DNA from: Topomyia yanbarensis
Taxonomy: Eukaryota; Arthropoda; Insecta; Diptera; Culicidae
Direction: 5' to 3'
Assembly: GCF_030247195.1 (NCBI RefSeq)
Contig: NC_080672.1
Span: 183,579,234 to 183,643,233 of the forward strand
DNA: 64,000 nucleotides
The translations under genes were made by a program, and so were the position numbers. The notes beneath the pieces are model-generated. The model was not told the origin of the DNA. It did not search any database and saw only the letters and a program-made list of their open reading frames with translations. Positions 44,014 through 54,419 of the stretch are shown here, in pieces (within the stretch, counting starts at the first letter, position 1; each line of letters starts with the position of its first letter).

Positions 44014-45895
44014 CTCATTCGGTGTGAGCTGCGAAAGGGGAAAGATCGTATGGATGTACGCAGTAAAAACAATCGTCGGCAAGGTTGTAATTGTTTTAAA
44101 AGATTCCTGTCTTGTATCAACATAGTTATCTACAAACCGTCCTTATTAGGACGAATACAGAATGGAAAAAGAAATTAATTAGAAAGTTTCTTTTATTAAC
44201 TGGTATTAAGTTTGCGCTTGGTAATTCTGTACTTTTACCAGTTAATCAGAAAATGTTTTTCTAATCTACAAACCCGAAGGTTTTTGCAAATCCTTCCAAG
44301 AAAATCAGTGAATGTGGCAACTCTACCACTAAGCGAAAGCTACACCAAAACGAATGATGAAAATATTTTCATTTATCGAACAAAAGGACGTCCTTCCATC
44401 TGCATTGTAAAGTCAATAAATAGGAACACCATGATGAAAACCGTGCTCATTCGGTGTGAGCTGCGAAAGGGGAAAGATCGTACGGATGTACGCAGTAAAA
44501 ACAATCGTCGGCAAGGTTTGAATTGTTTTAAAAGATTCCCGTCTTGAATCAACATAGTTATCCACAAACCGTCCTTATTAGGACAAAGGCAAAATGGAAA
44601 AAGAATTTAATTAGGAAGTTTCTTTTATTAACTAGTATTAAGTTTGCGCTTGGTAATTCTGTATTTTTACCAGTGAATCATAAGAAAATGTTTTTTCAAT
44701 CTACAAACCCGAAAGTTTTTGCAAATCCTTCCAAGAAAATCAGTGAATGTGGCAACTCTGCCACTAAGCGAAAGCTACACCAAAACGAATGATGAAAATA
44801 TTTTCATTTATCGAACAAAAGGACGTCCTTCCATCTGCATTGTAAAGTCAATAAATAGGAACAGCTTGATGAAAAGTGTGCTCATTCGGCGTGAGCTGCG
44901 AAAGGGGAAAGATCGTATGGATGTACGCAGTAAAAACAATCGTCTGCAAGGTTTGAATTGTTTTAAAAGATTCCCGTCTTGTATCAACATAGTTATCCAC
45001 AAACCTTATTAGGACGAAGGCAAAATGGAAAAAGAATTTAATTAGAAAGTTTCTTTTATTAACTAGTATTAAGTTTGCGCTTGGTAATTCTGTACTTTTA
45101 CCAGTGAATCAGAAAATGTTTTTCTAATCTACAAACCCGAAGGTTTTTGCAAATCCTTCCAAAAAAATCAGTGAATGTGGCAACTCTACCACTAAGCGAA
45201 AGCTACACCAAAACGAATGATGAAAATATTTTCATTTATCGAACAAAAGGACGTCCTTCCATCTGCATTGTAAAGTCAATAAATAGGAACACCATGATGA
45301 AAACCGTGCTCATTCGGTGTGAGCTGCGAAAGGGGAAAGATCGTACGGATGTACGCAGTAAAAACAATCGTCGGCAAGGTTTGAATTGTTTTAAAAGATT
45401 CCCGTCTTGAATCAACATAGTTATCCACAAACCGTCCTTATTAGGACAAAGGCAAAATGGAAAAAGAATTTAATTAGAAAGTTTCTTTTATTAACTAGTA
45501 TTAAGTTTGCGCTTGGTAATTCTGTACTTTTACCAGTGAATCATAAGAAAATGTTTTTCCAATCTACAAACCCGAGGGTTTTTGCAAATCCTTCCAAGAA
45601 AATCAGTGAATGTGGCAACTCTGCCACTAAGCGAAAGCTACACCAAAACGAATGATGAAAATATTTTCATTTATCGAACAAAAGGACGTCCTTCCATCTG
45701 CATTGTAAAGTCAATAAATAGGAACAGCTTGATGAAAAGTGTGCTCATTCGGCGTGAGCTGCGAAAGGGGAAAGATCGTATGGATGTACGCAGTAAAAAC
45801 AATCGTCTGCAAGGTTTGAATTGTTTTAAAAGATTCCCGTCTTGTATCAACATAGTTATCCACAAACCGTCCTTATTAGGACAAAGGCAAAATGG
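44014..45895 (+). repeat. ~430-bp tandem array, 4.4 units, dimeric order
   Basis: Units start with CTCATTCGG at 44014, 44446, 44881, 45309 and 45744, so periods are 432, 435, 428 and 435. Units 2 and 4 share ACCATGATGAAAACCGTG and CGTCGGCAAGG. Units 3 and 5 share AGCTTGATGAAAAGTGTG and CGTCTGCAAGG. The array therefore behaves as a dimer of ~863 bp duplicated once. The repeated 64-111 codon frames are by-products of the array. It begins inside the H1-like sequence, which it seems to have amplified. Confidence 0.95.
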
Positions 45896-46117
45896 AAAAA
45901 GATGGGTTGGTAATGTATATGACATAACAGGGGTGTCGTGACCACACTTCGAAGTTATTTCAAATCTTGCAAAGCATAAATTGACATAATTTCAATGATT
46001 GTTCCTTTATGAATGAAATGACAAATTTTAAGGTCAACGCGGCAATAACTTTGCAATTTATAGAACAATTTTATATTTTTAGTTATCATATATTAACTGT
46101 CATCTCTTCCAAACAAC

Positions 46118-46157
46118 TTAACCCTCTGCTGCCAACCACGTGGTTTTGCAGGGTTAA
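46118..46157. mobile_element. 40-bp palindromic TTAA unit
   Basis: TTAA, CCCTCTGC..., GCAGGG, TTAA: a very short palindrome with piggyBac-like borders. It may be the remains of an internally deleted MITE like 41429-41544. Confidence 0.4.
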
Positions 46158-46439
46158 GGAGAATCATTGTAAAATGTCCAATACATGATTTTATATTGTT
46201 ACCTCCACTAAAACCACTTCAGAACACTCCCACCTGTCATACATGTACATTGTCTGCATGTTGAAATCATTATATGAAATTATTGACCTGTATTCAACGC
46301 GGAGAACTCGGTAATAAAATTGTTTTGCTGAATATACTAACGAACGGGATCCCCAGGAAAATTTCGCTGAGCCCGGTGAATCGAACTTAATGCGCAAAAT
46401 TTAGCCATTTGAAGGAGATACAAGCAGAATTTTAAGAAT

Positions 46440-46647
46440 ATGAGCATCGCGGTTATGTCCCGGACATTACCCGCCCCTAGTTTTTCGCTAAGCATGTTCA
46501 TTTCTGTACGGAAAAGATTCCGATGGTTGTTTCGAGAGATTTTAACATTGATATTTCAAAGCAAGAAAATTGTTCATTTCATGAATGAATGTCTCAACGA
46601 GCTTAGAATCCAGCGCATCCCCTATCAACGCAGACGCCAACAACAAA
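46440..46647 (+). pseudogene. Diverged histone remnant (H3/H2B-like)
   Basis: One frame reads RFRWLFREILT and FQSKK, which recalls the H3 segment around PFQRLVREIAQDF...FQSS, then FMNECLNEL, which recalls H2B IMNSFVNDIF. The match is weak and rests on pattern. A perfect histone stem-loop directly downstream makes a histone origin likely. Possibly a fusion of two remnants. Confidence 0.45.
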
Positions 46648-46663
46648 GGTTCTTTTCAGAACC
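46648..46663 (+). terminator. Perfect histone 3' stem-loop
   Basis: GGTTCTTTTCAGAACC has a perfect 6-bp stem with TTTC loop and an upstream CAACAAA, matching the replication-dependent histone consensus. A purine-rich AAAGAATAAC lies 13 bases downstream, as expected for a U7-binding element. Confidence 0.9.
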
Positions 46664-46792
46664 ACCATAATTATTATAAAGAATAACTTGAAACATTCCC
46701 ACATATTTCATTGAGTATCATTCGATTTGAATTACAAGTCAAACGAGTAGTCACGACACTCCGGTTATGTCCTAGACATTACCCACCCATCT

Positions 46793-47187
46793 TTTTTATT
46801 CGAGTTTTAATCTTGAAGGTAACGTTATACGGATTTTCCTGCGAGAGAATTATACTGGAGGTTAATCCTTGCGTTCTTTTTCGGGTGAGAACTTTCTAAG
46901 TAATTCTTATGCTGAAGGCCCCCTGTCCGATTTTACGCTTGATTTTTATATTCGATTTATACATTCTAAAATATTTTAATGGGTTTTGTAAAGCATCCTT
47001 GCGACTTTTATTTTCGATCGTTCGAATATGACACCAGTAACGACGAAAACAACAACCAAAGGAGCTGACCAAATGATCCTCTGGCACTATCAGATGTTGC
47101 TCCACTGCTGTGGAAACAATCTCCGCACGTACTGGTAAATTGCGATAGACACAGAATAATATTATCGTTTATTTGTTTTAAATAATT
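46793..47187. other. Spacer without recognised feature
   Basis: No gene, RNA or repeat could be supported between the histone-like block and the foldback element. Confidence 0.3.
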
Positions 47188-47196
47188 AAAAGAAAC

Positions 47197-48977
47197 GGTT
47201 GTACGTCATTTCGCGGAATACCATTTCCCGGTATACCATATTCCGGAAAACCATATCCCAGAATGTACTATTTCCCGGAAAACCATTTCCCGGAATGTAC
47301 CATTTCCCAGAAAACCATTTCTCGGAATGTACCATTTCCCGGAAAAACCATTTCCCAGAATGTTCCATTTCCCGGAAAACCATTTCGCGGAATACCATTT
47401 CCCGGAAAATAAATTAAACTACGTACCTTGCCACCATTCATTTTGATTACACTTGCTACGCAGCAAATGTCATGCAAAATACGAAATTCTCTCTACTTTA
47501 GAACATAAAAAGTAGTTTGGAAATATGTTTGGAATTTTATTGAATTAGAATAACATATAAACAATGCTTCAGATATATTTATTTTGGGATTTTTATGGAT
47601 TATGCTTCTAAAAAATTTGCGGTTTTTCTTTCTTATACATGCATGCTTCCTTGTCGTTATTTTTGGCATGTTTTTGATTTATATGGACTTTCTATTTCTA
47701 TGTAGTTTCACATTCTTTTAAGTACTCTTTCAAAATATTCTTGGTGTTTTATTGGATTTATGTACTAGTGGTCCTAACATACCTTCCCCATAGAAAATTT
47801 GACAGTTTATAAATTTCACAGTCGACCGACGTAAATGGGTGCATCGAGGTCGACAGATTAATTAAACGACCAAGTTGGGTTTCGTCGGTGGACAATTTTC
47901 GTCACCATATTAATCGCCAGATTTAATCTGTGTGAATCTGGTTCCAGTTTTAAACTATCAACTAATCGATCGATTTAATTGGTTGAAACAGACCGATTTC
48001 AACAGATTTCGTCTGTCATATTTAATCGGTTGTTGAGTCGACTGACGTCCATGTTAAACACCCATAAGAGTCGGTGTAACAATCGACCGATTAATTGGTG
48101 GCATAGTCGGCCGATTGTGCCGACGCAAGTCGATTTAGTCGGTGGGAAAATCGGGAGGATTTTCTATGGGGTTATAACTTTTTGAATTATAATTGTTATT
48201 CTATGAGCTTATTCGCCTTCTTTTGGAGATGAGCAAATCATGAAAAATATTTTTGAATTTGTCTTCTTTAAAATTTGAGTACTTTTTTTTGGAAATTATT
48301 AATTCATAACAATCTTCTTTGAGACTTTGCCTTTTTTAAGCATAATCTGTTTTCTGGTACTTTATTGGTTTATGAGAGCTTGTTTTTTATTAATATGATC
48401 AGAGAGCAAAGATAAGGTGTTAAGCGAACCAAACAAAAACTTGGAAAGCAGAAGAATGTCATCATGTTTGATTCCAGCAGAGTCAATCAATATCTATAAA
48501 GCTTATCATATCTTGATTGCAAATTTTATTTGTCGCGGAATAATGTGAAATAATGAATAGAGGAGAATAGGTTAGTTTAGTTTAAAAGTTGGTAGCTCTC
48601 TCGGTGTTCCATCTAAATATACGTAAATGGAATGACTCCTACCAAACGAAAAATGCTATAGAATACCATATATGTAAGTCAACATAGCTCTGGATTTGTT
48701 CTTAAAGTTCAAATTACATGTTTACTTTAGATTTCAATAGTATAAATAATTACCGAGAAAAAGTACATTCCGGGTAATGGTATTCCGGGAAATGGTACAT
48801 TCCGGGAAATAGTATTCCGGGAAATGGTACATTCCGGGAAATGATATTCTGGGAGATGGCACATTCCCGGAAAAGGTTTTCCGGGAAATGGTACATTCCG
48901 AGTAATGGTTTTCTGGGAAATGACATTCCGGAAAATGGTTTTCCGGGAAATGGTAAACCGGGAATCGACGTACAATC
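47197..48977. mobile_element. 1.8-kb foldback transposon with minisatellite inverted ends and 9-bp TSD
   Basis: AAAAGAAAC flanks it at 47188-47196 and 48978-48986. The termini are GGTTGTACGTC and, in inverse, GATTGTACGTC. Each ~215-bp arm consists of repeats of ACCATTTCCCGGAA with GTACC linkers (47205-47409 and 48754-48970), in opposite orientation. A 9-bp duplication with long inverted repeats points to a Mutator-like or other foldback group. The 1.3-kb interior has no transposase and contains a MITE. Confidence 0.85.
47786..48171. mobile_element. MITE with CCCCATAGAAAAT ends inside the foldback element
   Basis: The left end CCCCATAGAAAATTTG and inverse right end CCCCATAGAAAATCCTCC match for 13 bases. 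The interior has many copies of GTCGACCGA, CGACCGATTAAT and TCGGTGG in both orientations. Target duplication is unclear (TT on each side). Confidence 0.7.
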
Positions 48978-49012
48978 AAAAGAAACACAACTCCTTTAAG
49001 TTACATCGTGCC

Positions 49013-49033
49013 ATGTCAAATAAACGAATTAAA
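49013..49033 (+). mobile_element. LINE 3'-end fragment
   Basis: ATGTCAAATAAACGAATTAA equals the last bases before the A tail of the ORF1-only LINE (about 27250-27270). Only the 3' end is present, abutting the foldback element. Confidence 0.5.
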
Positions 49034-49113
49034 CGAAAACTGTTGTCAGTTTGTTTGCCCAAGTAAATTTGGTAGGTTCGAGATAGATATTTTTAGTTGG
49101 ACAGTCAGTCTAA

Positions 49114-49482
49114 CTAGCGGAGGCTGAAACCTGTTAAAAAGTGTACAATCAGAGGATCACAATCCCAGGGGTAACTTAGGCTATTATAGGGAGTGAACCA
49201 TGCGGGGTAAATTTTGACATGGTATCCTAAAATTCTCATCGAATATTTGTTTTTATATATTGTCTCGCATGTCAAGAACTGAGATGCTGGATGAAACTCA
49301 GGAACAGGTTTCTTATTGAAAAATGTATCGTGTTCATTTAGTTGAAAATCTTTTCTGGCTGGGTAATGATGGTAAGCAATTTTTAGAAAGGGGTACGTGA
49401 TAGGAATCAATATTTTGATATCAATGCAGGAATACAGTGAACAAAAAACGTTGAAAGCCACTGGTTTAACGCATTGGCTCAA
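49114..49482 (-). CDS. Unrecognised 122-codon frame
   Basis: An open minus-strand frame whose C-terminal half is aromatic-rich (YPAWFTPYNSLSYPWDCDP) and ends HFLTGFSLR. It has no signal peptide or known motif that I can name, and no conserved neighbours. It could be a decayed exon or transposon frame, or chance. Confidence 0.25.
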   Translation of the reverse strand: MSQCVKPVAFNVFCSLYSCIDIKILIPITYPFLKIAYHHYPARKDFQLNEHDTFFNKKPVPEFHPASQFLTCETIYKNKYSMRILGYHVKIYPAWFTPYNSLSYPWDCDPLIVHFLTGFSLR

Positions 49483-50076
49483 ATATACTCATTCATGCAA
49501 TAAGGCTCTATAATATGCATTACATGCTATGTGATGTATCCGAACCCGAGGAAAAACAATTATTGTTGGTCGGATATACATACAATAAGTTAATTGTAGG
49601 CCGAGTAATTAACAAAATAGAGTCGTGTTCTAACAATTTCAAAATATTCAAAGCACTTTTTATACATTCTCATCTAGATGACAGATATCAAAATAGATGC
49701 GCACGTTTTCGGAAATGAGACAATTTTTAGAAACGAGTAGTTCTATTCTATGGGTTTATGATTTATAACTGAACAATTTATTTTACAACACCTGTCGCAT
49801 TGTCTCTAAATGCGATAAAGAATTTAAGTAACAGATGGTCAGGAGACTCACATCCTCGAATAAATTCTCATTCATCCCCATCGCGATGCTAATGAATACA
49901 GCGATCTTAGTAGTTCCAAAGCTCTGGTGTCTGAATTATGATTCGAATATTTTTTATTCGATTCTACAACATAATCAGTTGCTGTTCCTAAACTTTTTTG
50001 AACACGGTTATCGGAGATAATATTCAAACGTGAAGATTTTACAGGAATGACCGTTGTGAACTCGTTGGATACCTTG
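49483..50076. other. Non-coding sequence left of the second gap
   Basis: Two short frames (49515-49718 and 49835-50020, plus) show no recognisable domain. Nothing else is supported. Confidence 0.3.
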
Positions 50077-50576
50077 NNNNNNNNNNNNNNNNNNNNNNNN
50101 NNNNNNNNNNNNNNNNNNNNNNNNNNNNNNNNNNNNNNNNNNNNNNNNNNNNNNNNNNNNNNNNNNNNNNNNNNNNNNNNNNNNNNNNNNNNNNNNNNNN
50201 NNNNNNNNNNNNNNNNNNNNNNNNNNNNNNNNNNNNNNNNNNNNNNNNNNNNNNNNNNNNNNNNNNNNNNNNNNNNNNNNNNNNNNNNNNNNNNNNNNNN
50301 NNNNNNNNNNNNNNNNNNNNNNNNNNNNNNNNNNNNNNNNNNNNNNNNNNNNNNNNNNNNNNNNNNNNNNNNNNNNNNNNNNNNNNNNNNNNNNNNNNNN
50401 NNNNNNNNNNNNNNNNNNNNNNNNNNNNNNNNNNNNNNNNNNNNNNNNNNNNNNNNNNNNNNNNNNNNNNNNNNNNNNNNNNNNNNNNNNNNNNNNNNNN
50501 NNNNNNNNNNNNNNNNNNNNNNNNNNNNNNNNNNNNNNNNNNNNNNNNNNNNNNNNNNNNNNNNNNNNNNNNNNNN
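50077..50576. other. Assembly gap (500 N)
   Basis: Exactly 500 undetermined bases. It lies immediately downstream of the 3' part of the minus-strand Jockey-like LINE and may hide its 3' end. Confidence 0.98.
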
Positions 50577-50599
50577 TAGGAAGTTTTAAACCTGCTTGT

Positions 50600-50882
50600 C
50601 ATGTGAATAAGAAGCTAAACAAATCTTATAAACTAACTTATAAACTATAAAGAGAGGTAATCGTTGCAATTAGTGATTGCAACGATTTTTGTGAAGTTGC
50701 TTATAATACTGTTGGTCATAATTTCTAATGTTTCTATGTTTGCGAGTCTGTGCAAATCGTTTGTGCTAAACCAGGGAGGAAGCTTCAAAATCATTTTCAG
50801 AATTTTATTCTGAATCCTTTAAAGCGTTTTCTTCCTACTAGCGCAACCACTTGCCCAGATTGGCACTGTATATAGCATTGCC
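50600..50882 (-). pseudogene. Jockey-like LINE ORF2, C-terminal RT part
   Basis: The minus strand reads AMLYTVPIWAS near 50870, then KTLQRIQNKILKMIL and LPPWFSTNDLH and LANIETL. This is the conserved region downstream of the RT domain in Jockey-clade LINEs. It is probably the continuation of the ORF2 at 52370-54360. The RTE-like LINE and other DNA separate them, and about 130 residues between the two parts are lost. Confidence 0.75.
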
Positions 50883-50888
50883 GGATTT

Positions 50889-51744
50889 TCATGAGGTCCA
50901 GACAGTTCATGTGCTTCGCTGACGACGTGAACATAAACGGTAGAAACAAGGAGACGGTAGCAGATCGGTATACCCGACTGATGCGCGAAGCAGCACGAGT
51001 AGGACTGAAGATAAATGTGTCTAAGACGAAGTATATGCTGGCTGGCGCAGTTGATCGTGATAGGGAACGCTTGGGCAGTAGTATTACGATTAACGGCGAC
51101 GAGTTCGAGGTGGTTGACGAGTTCATCTATCTAGGCTCATTAGTGACTGCGGACAATAACACCAGCCGGTGGATCAGAAGGGGTATTATCTCTGGAAGTC
51201 GTGCTTACTATGGGCTCCACAAAACTTTGAGATCAAGGAAGCTTCACCACCGCACGAAATGCGCCATGTACAACACACTGATTAGATCGGTGGTTCTCTA
51301 CGGGCACGAAACGTGGACAGGAGGATCTGCAAGGACTCGAAGTCTTCGAAATAAGGGTGCTGAGAACGATCTTCGGTGGTGTGCAGGAGGATGGCGTGTG
51401 GAGGAGAAGGATGAACCGCGAACTTGCGGGACTCTATGGTGAGCCAAGTATCCGGAAAGTAGTTCAAGCTGGAAGGGTACGGTGGGCGGGGCAAGGTGTG
51501 AGGATGCCGGACAACAACCCCACCAAGTTGGTTTTCACCTTCAACCCGGCAGCTACAAGACGGAGAGGAGCGCAGCGTTCCCGGTGGCTGGATCAAGTGG
51601 AGCAGAACCTGGCGAGTATCGGGCACCTGAGAGGTTGGAGACAAGCAGCAACTGACCGAGTGACGTGGCGGAATATTGTGGAACAGATTAAATCACGATA
51701 ATATGATATACAATCAGGAACTATAATATAATATAATATAATAT
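50889..51744 (+). pseudogene. RTE-like LINE, RT C-terminal part with microsatellite tail
   Basis: The frame starts near the polymerase box (FADDVNI, 50920) and continues with VGLKINVSKTKYM, DEFIYLGSLV and LIRSVVLYGHETW. A single-base frameshift near 51320 leads to VLRTIFGGV, VWRRRMNREL and a C-terminus with RSRWLDQVEQNL and VTWRNIVEQIK, ending at 51701. The tail is repeats of TATAA (51722-51744), as in RTE-type elements. The clade assignment is from memory. The copy is 5'-truncated within RT, the usual LINE fate, and lies inside the Jockey-like element in opposite orientation. Confidence 0.8.
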
Positions 51745-52224
51745 ACCCGACCCATGAGGGTTTCGATTTACTTTAAAAAACTTATGAACTTCCTGTTCAG
51801 GAAATAAATATACTGCAAACCGTTTTGACACATAAAATGTCATTGAGTCCAGTCACTCTAGAAACAAGTCGATGGAGAAAACAAGGAAGAAACCCTGCGA
51901 GGGATGTATGTCAAGTTGGTCGGCTTCTCCGATGAATCGGTACACGTTTCGAGAAGTTTCGATATTAGCAACAGTTGTAAGTATACCAGCTCCACAGCAG
52001 ATGTCGGCCAGCGGGCTACAACGGGGACTAAAACACAATGTTGGAGAAATTTCGTGATATCGTTATCTGGAGAAATTTCAACGCCGATGATCACTCCGCC
52101 AGAGTGGCTGACAGCTAAGTGGATCGTGCATATGGGCATCGGTATCATGTGAAATACCGAATCCGAATCTACTACGAGCCAGCTGACAGCAGTGCCTGTT
52201 GATGATTCTTTCTCGATAGCAAAC
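51745..52224. other. Unassigned sequence inside the broken LINE
   Basis: The part 51830-52225 has unusually long overlapping frames on both strands (for example minus 51858-52226, 122 codons) and moderate GC. It may be a coding remnant of another element. I cannot name the family. Confidence 0.3.
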
Positions 52225-52345
52225 ATTTACTCAATCTGTTGAGCTAAGACTATTGGTACACAAGACTCGGCTCTCCAGGCCTACGAAAAAATCTTAAATG
52301 TTTAAGGGATTCTATACCTTCCTTTTAAAAGAAGCGTAAAACAAT
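52225..52345 (+). repeat. Dispersed repeat ending AAGACTCGG...AAGAAGCGTAAAAC
   Basis: Diverged copy of the repeat at 21470-21630, with ACAAGACTCGGCTCTCCAGG and a tail TTCCTTTTAAAAGAAGCG. It abuts the decayed RT polymerase box of the Jockey-like LINE. Confidence 0.65.
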
Positions 52346-52369
52346 CAAAACCCTCCCCTTGAGCATTTT

Positions 52370-53061
52370 CTGTGCACGGGCCTGATACGAAGACTCCTAC
52401 CAGTGACTGAGATGCTAGCATCATAACAGAAAAGTCACTTTTTACAGCCTGTAGGTAGATTTGGAAGATCAGAGGTAAAAGTATTATATAGTATTGGTGC
52501 AACGCTTGATCCTTGCGGGACGCCTGCTTTAACGCGTAGCTTATTAGATTTACAATTCTGATAAGAAACCTGTAGGGTACGGTTAGTAAGATAATTTTTA
52601 ATTATATTTATTATGTAATTGGAAAATTGAAATCCCACATTTTGGCAATTAATCCTTTGTGCCAAACACTGTCGAAAGCTTTCTCGATGTCTAGAAGAGC
52701 AACTACAACTCGTGTTAGTTACTCTCACAAGTTGATGAGTAGTTGAATGTCCAATACGAAACCCAAACTGGTCAGAAAGAAAAATAGAATTCTCATTGAT
52801 ATGTGACATCATTCTAGTTAGGATGATTTTTTCAAATAATTTACTAATAGAAGCGAGTAAACCAATTAGTCGATAGCTAGATGCTTCTGCTGGGTTTTTA
52901 TCTGGCTTCAAAACAGGAATAACCTTGGCATTTTTCCATCTTTCAGGGAAGTATGCTAATTCAAAACATTTGTTGAATATTTTGACCAAGTATCTCATGG
53001 TGATTTCGGGAAGGTTTTTAAGAAGAATGTTGAAAATCCCATCATAACCTGGAGCATTCAT
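52370..53061 (-). pseudogene. Jockey-like LINE ORF2: reverse transcriptase
   Basis: The minus strand reads APGYDGIFNILLKNLP, then FPERWKNAKVIPVLKP, ASSYRLIGLL, LFEKIIL, SDQFGFRIGHSTTHQL and AGVPQGSSVAPILYN, the standard RT blocks of the Jockey clade. The catalytic YADD-like box near 52415 has decayed and follows a stop codon. A frameshift also lies near 52700. The element copies its RNA at a nicked target; this one cannot. Confidence 0.9.
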
Positions 53062-53068
53062 ATTTTTT

Positions 53069-53642
53069 TTATTTTTTCATGATGGATTTGATCACATCAT
53101 AGTTTGTTTCAACAATATCGTCTAGAGACAATACTTGATTTGAACCGATTTCATATTTTTGTAAGACTTTGGTTTCAATGGGACTCACAAACTGCTGAGC
53201 AAGTTTTTGAGCTATTTCTTGGTTTGTAAGAAGTATGTGGTCACCTTCCTTCAAAGCTGGAATTGGTTTCTGAGGTTTCTTAAGAACCTTAGAAAGTTTC
53301 CAGAAAGGTTTAGAATTTGGCTTGATTTGTTCAACCTCTTTCGCGAAATTTTCATTTCTTAAGAGTATGAATCTATGCTTAATTTCTTTTTGTAGATCCC
53401 GATAGATACATTTCATAGGATCACGAGAACGTTGATATTGACGTCTTCGAACATTCTTCAAGCGAATCAGAAGTTGAAGATCGTCGTCAATAATAGGGGT
53501 ATTGATTTTTTTTCTGTGTTGTTGGTACTGATACTGATTTCTAGCATCAACTATAGACTTACTCAAATTTTGTAATGTCGTATCAATGTCAGCTTTATTT
53601 TGTATATCAAGGTCATGATTAAAATTATTCTCAATATAAATT
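53069..53642 (-). pseudogene. Jockey-like LINE ORF2: linker between endonuclease and RT
   Basis: A 165-codon frame (53069-53566) with RLKNVRRRQYQRSRDP and PFWKLSKVLKKPQKPIP, the conserved linker before RT in this clade. Frame changes separate it from both neighbours. Confidence 0.8.
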
Positions 53643-54360
53643 TTGTACCTTTCCTAATTTGCTTTGTTAGAATTGAACACTGAGCTAGTGGGATTGGAAA
53701 CAGCTTCTTGAGAAAGTGAAAAAGTTACTGGAAGATGATCAGAATCAAAGTCAGCATGTGTAATCAATTCGCTACAAAGTTGACTTTGATCCGTCGAAAC
53801 CAAATAAATTGTTGATGGATTCCTTACAGACGAATAGCACGTAGGACCATTCGGGAACAAAATTGTATAGAAACCAGCAGAGCAATCATTAAAAAGTAGT
53901 TTACCGTTGGAATTGCTTTGAGCATTATTCCAGGATCGGTGTTTGGCGTTAAAATCACCGATTATGAAGAATTTCGACCGATTTCTTGTAAGTTTTTGTA
54001 AGTCTCCTTTCAAGAAATTAATTTGCTCGCCAGTGCACTGAAAAGGCAAATAGGCTGCAGCAATAAAAATGATACCAAGATCAGTTTCAACTTCGATACC
54101 CAAACTCTCGATCACCTTGGTGTCAAGATCCTGCGATTAACCGCTATTGAGATTCCTCCGCCGAATCCAACAATTCGATCAAATCGATGAATAACAAAAT
54201 TAGAGTTACTCTTCAATTTAAAATTTGGTTTTAAAAAAGTTTCGGTCACAACGGCTATATGCACATTATGTATCCTCAAGAAGTTGAAAAATTCGTCTTC
54301 GCACGTTTTTAACGAACGAGCATTCCAATTTAATAAATTTAAATGATTATTTAAAGTCAT
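53643..54360 (-). pseudogene. Jockey-like LINE ORF2: APE-type endonuclease
   Basis: From the ATG at 54360 the minus strand reads LNLLNWNARSL, then AVVTETFL (catalytic Glu), a frame change near 54115, IIGDFNAKHRSWN and DFDSDHLPVTF. The key Asn, Glu, Asp/Asn and terminal Asp-His residues of the apurinic-endonuclease fold are present. It would nick the target DNA. It lies directly downstream of ORF1. Confidence 0.9.
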
Positions 54361-54419
54361 TGTTAAACTTTAATTTCATTACAATTTTGTTAGCAACTTC
54401 CCACCCCGCTTAAAAAGCT

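Larger units (their letters stand above)
45901..46792. repeat. Histone-associated motif, inverted pair around H3/H2B remnant
   Basis: Motif copies lie at 45901-45942 (plus) and 46450-46479 and 46751-46792 (minus). The outer two form ~40-bp imperfect inverted repeats, ending GTGTCGTGAC on the inner side. They enclose the histone-like remnant and stem-loop. The arrangement matches the inverted pair 5789-5823 / 9121-9144 around the H3/H2B/H4 block. Confidence 0.65.

Noticed and set aside
44212..45941. Series of 64-119 codon frames on both strands resembling a small gene family
   Set aside because: They repeat with the ~430-bp period of the tandem array and have no conserved-protein pattern; they are by-products of the repeat.
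47186..48988. Proline/phenylalanine-rich repeat proteins (FPGKPFPGMYHFPE-type) on both strands
   Set aside because: They are translations of the minisatellite arms of the foldback element; open in several frames only because the repeat lacks stops.
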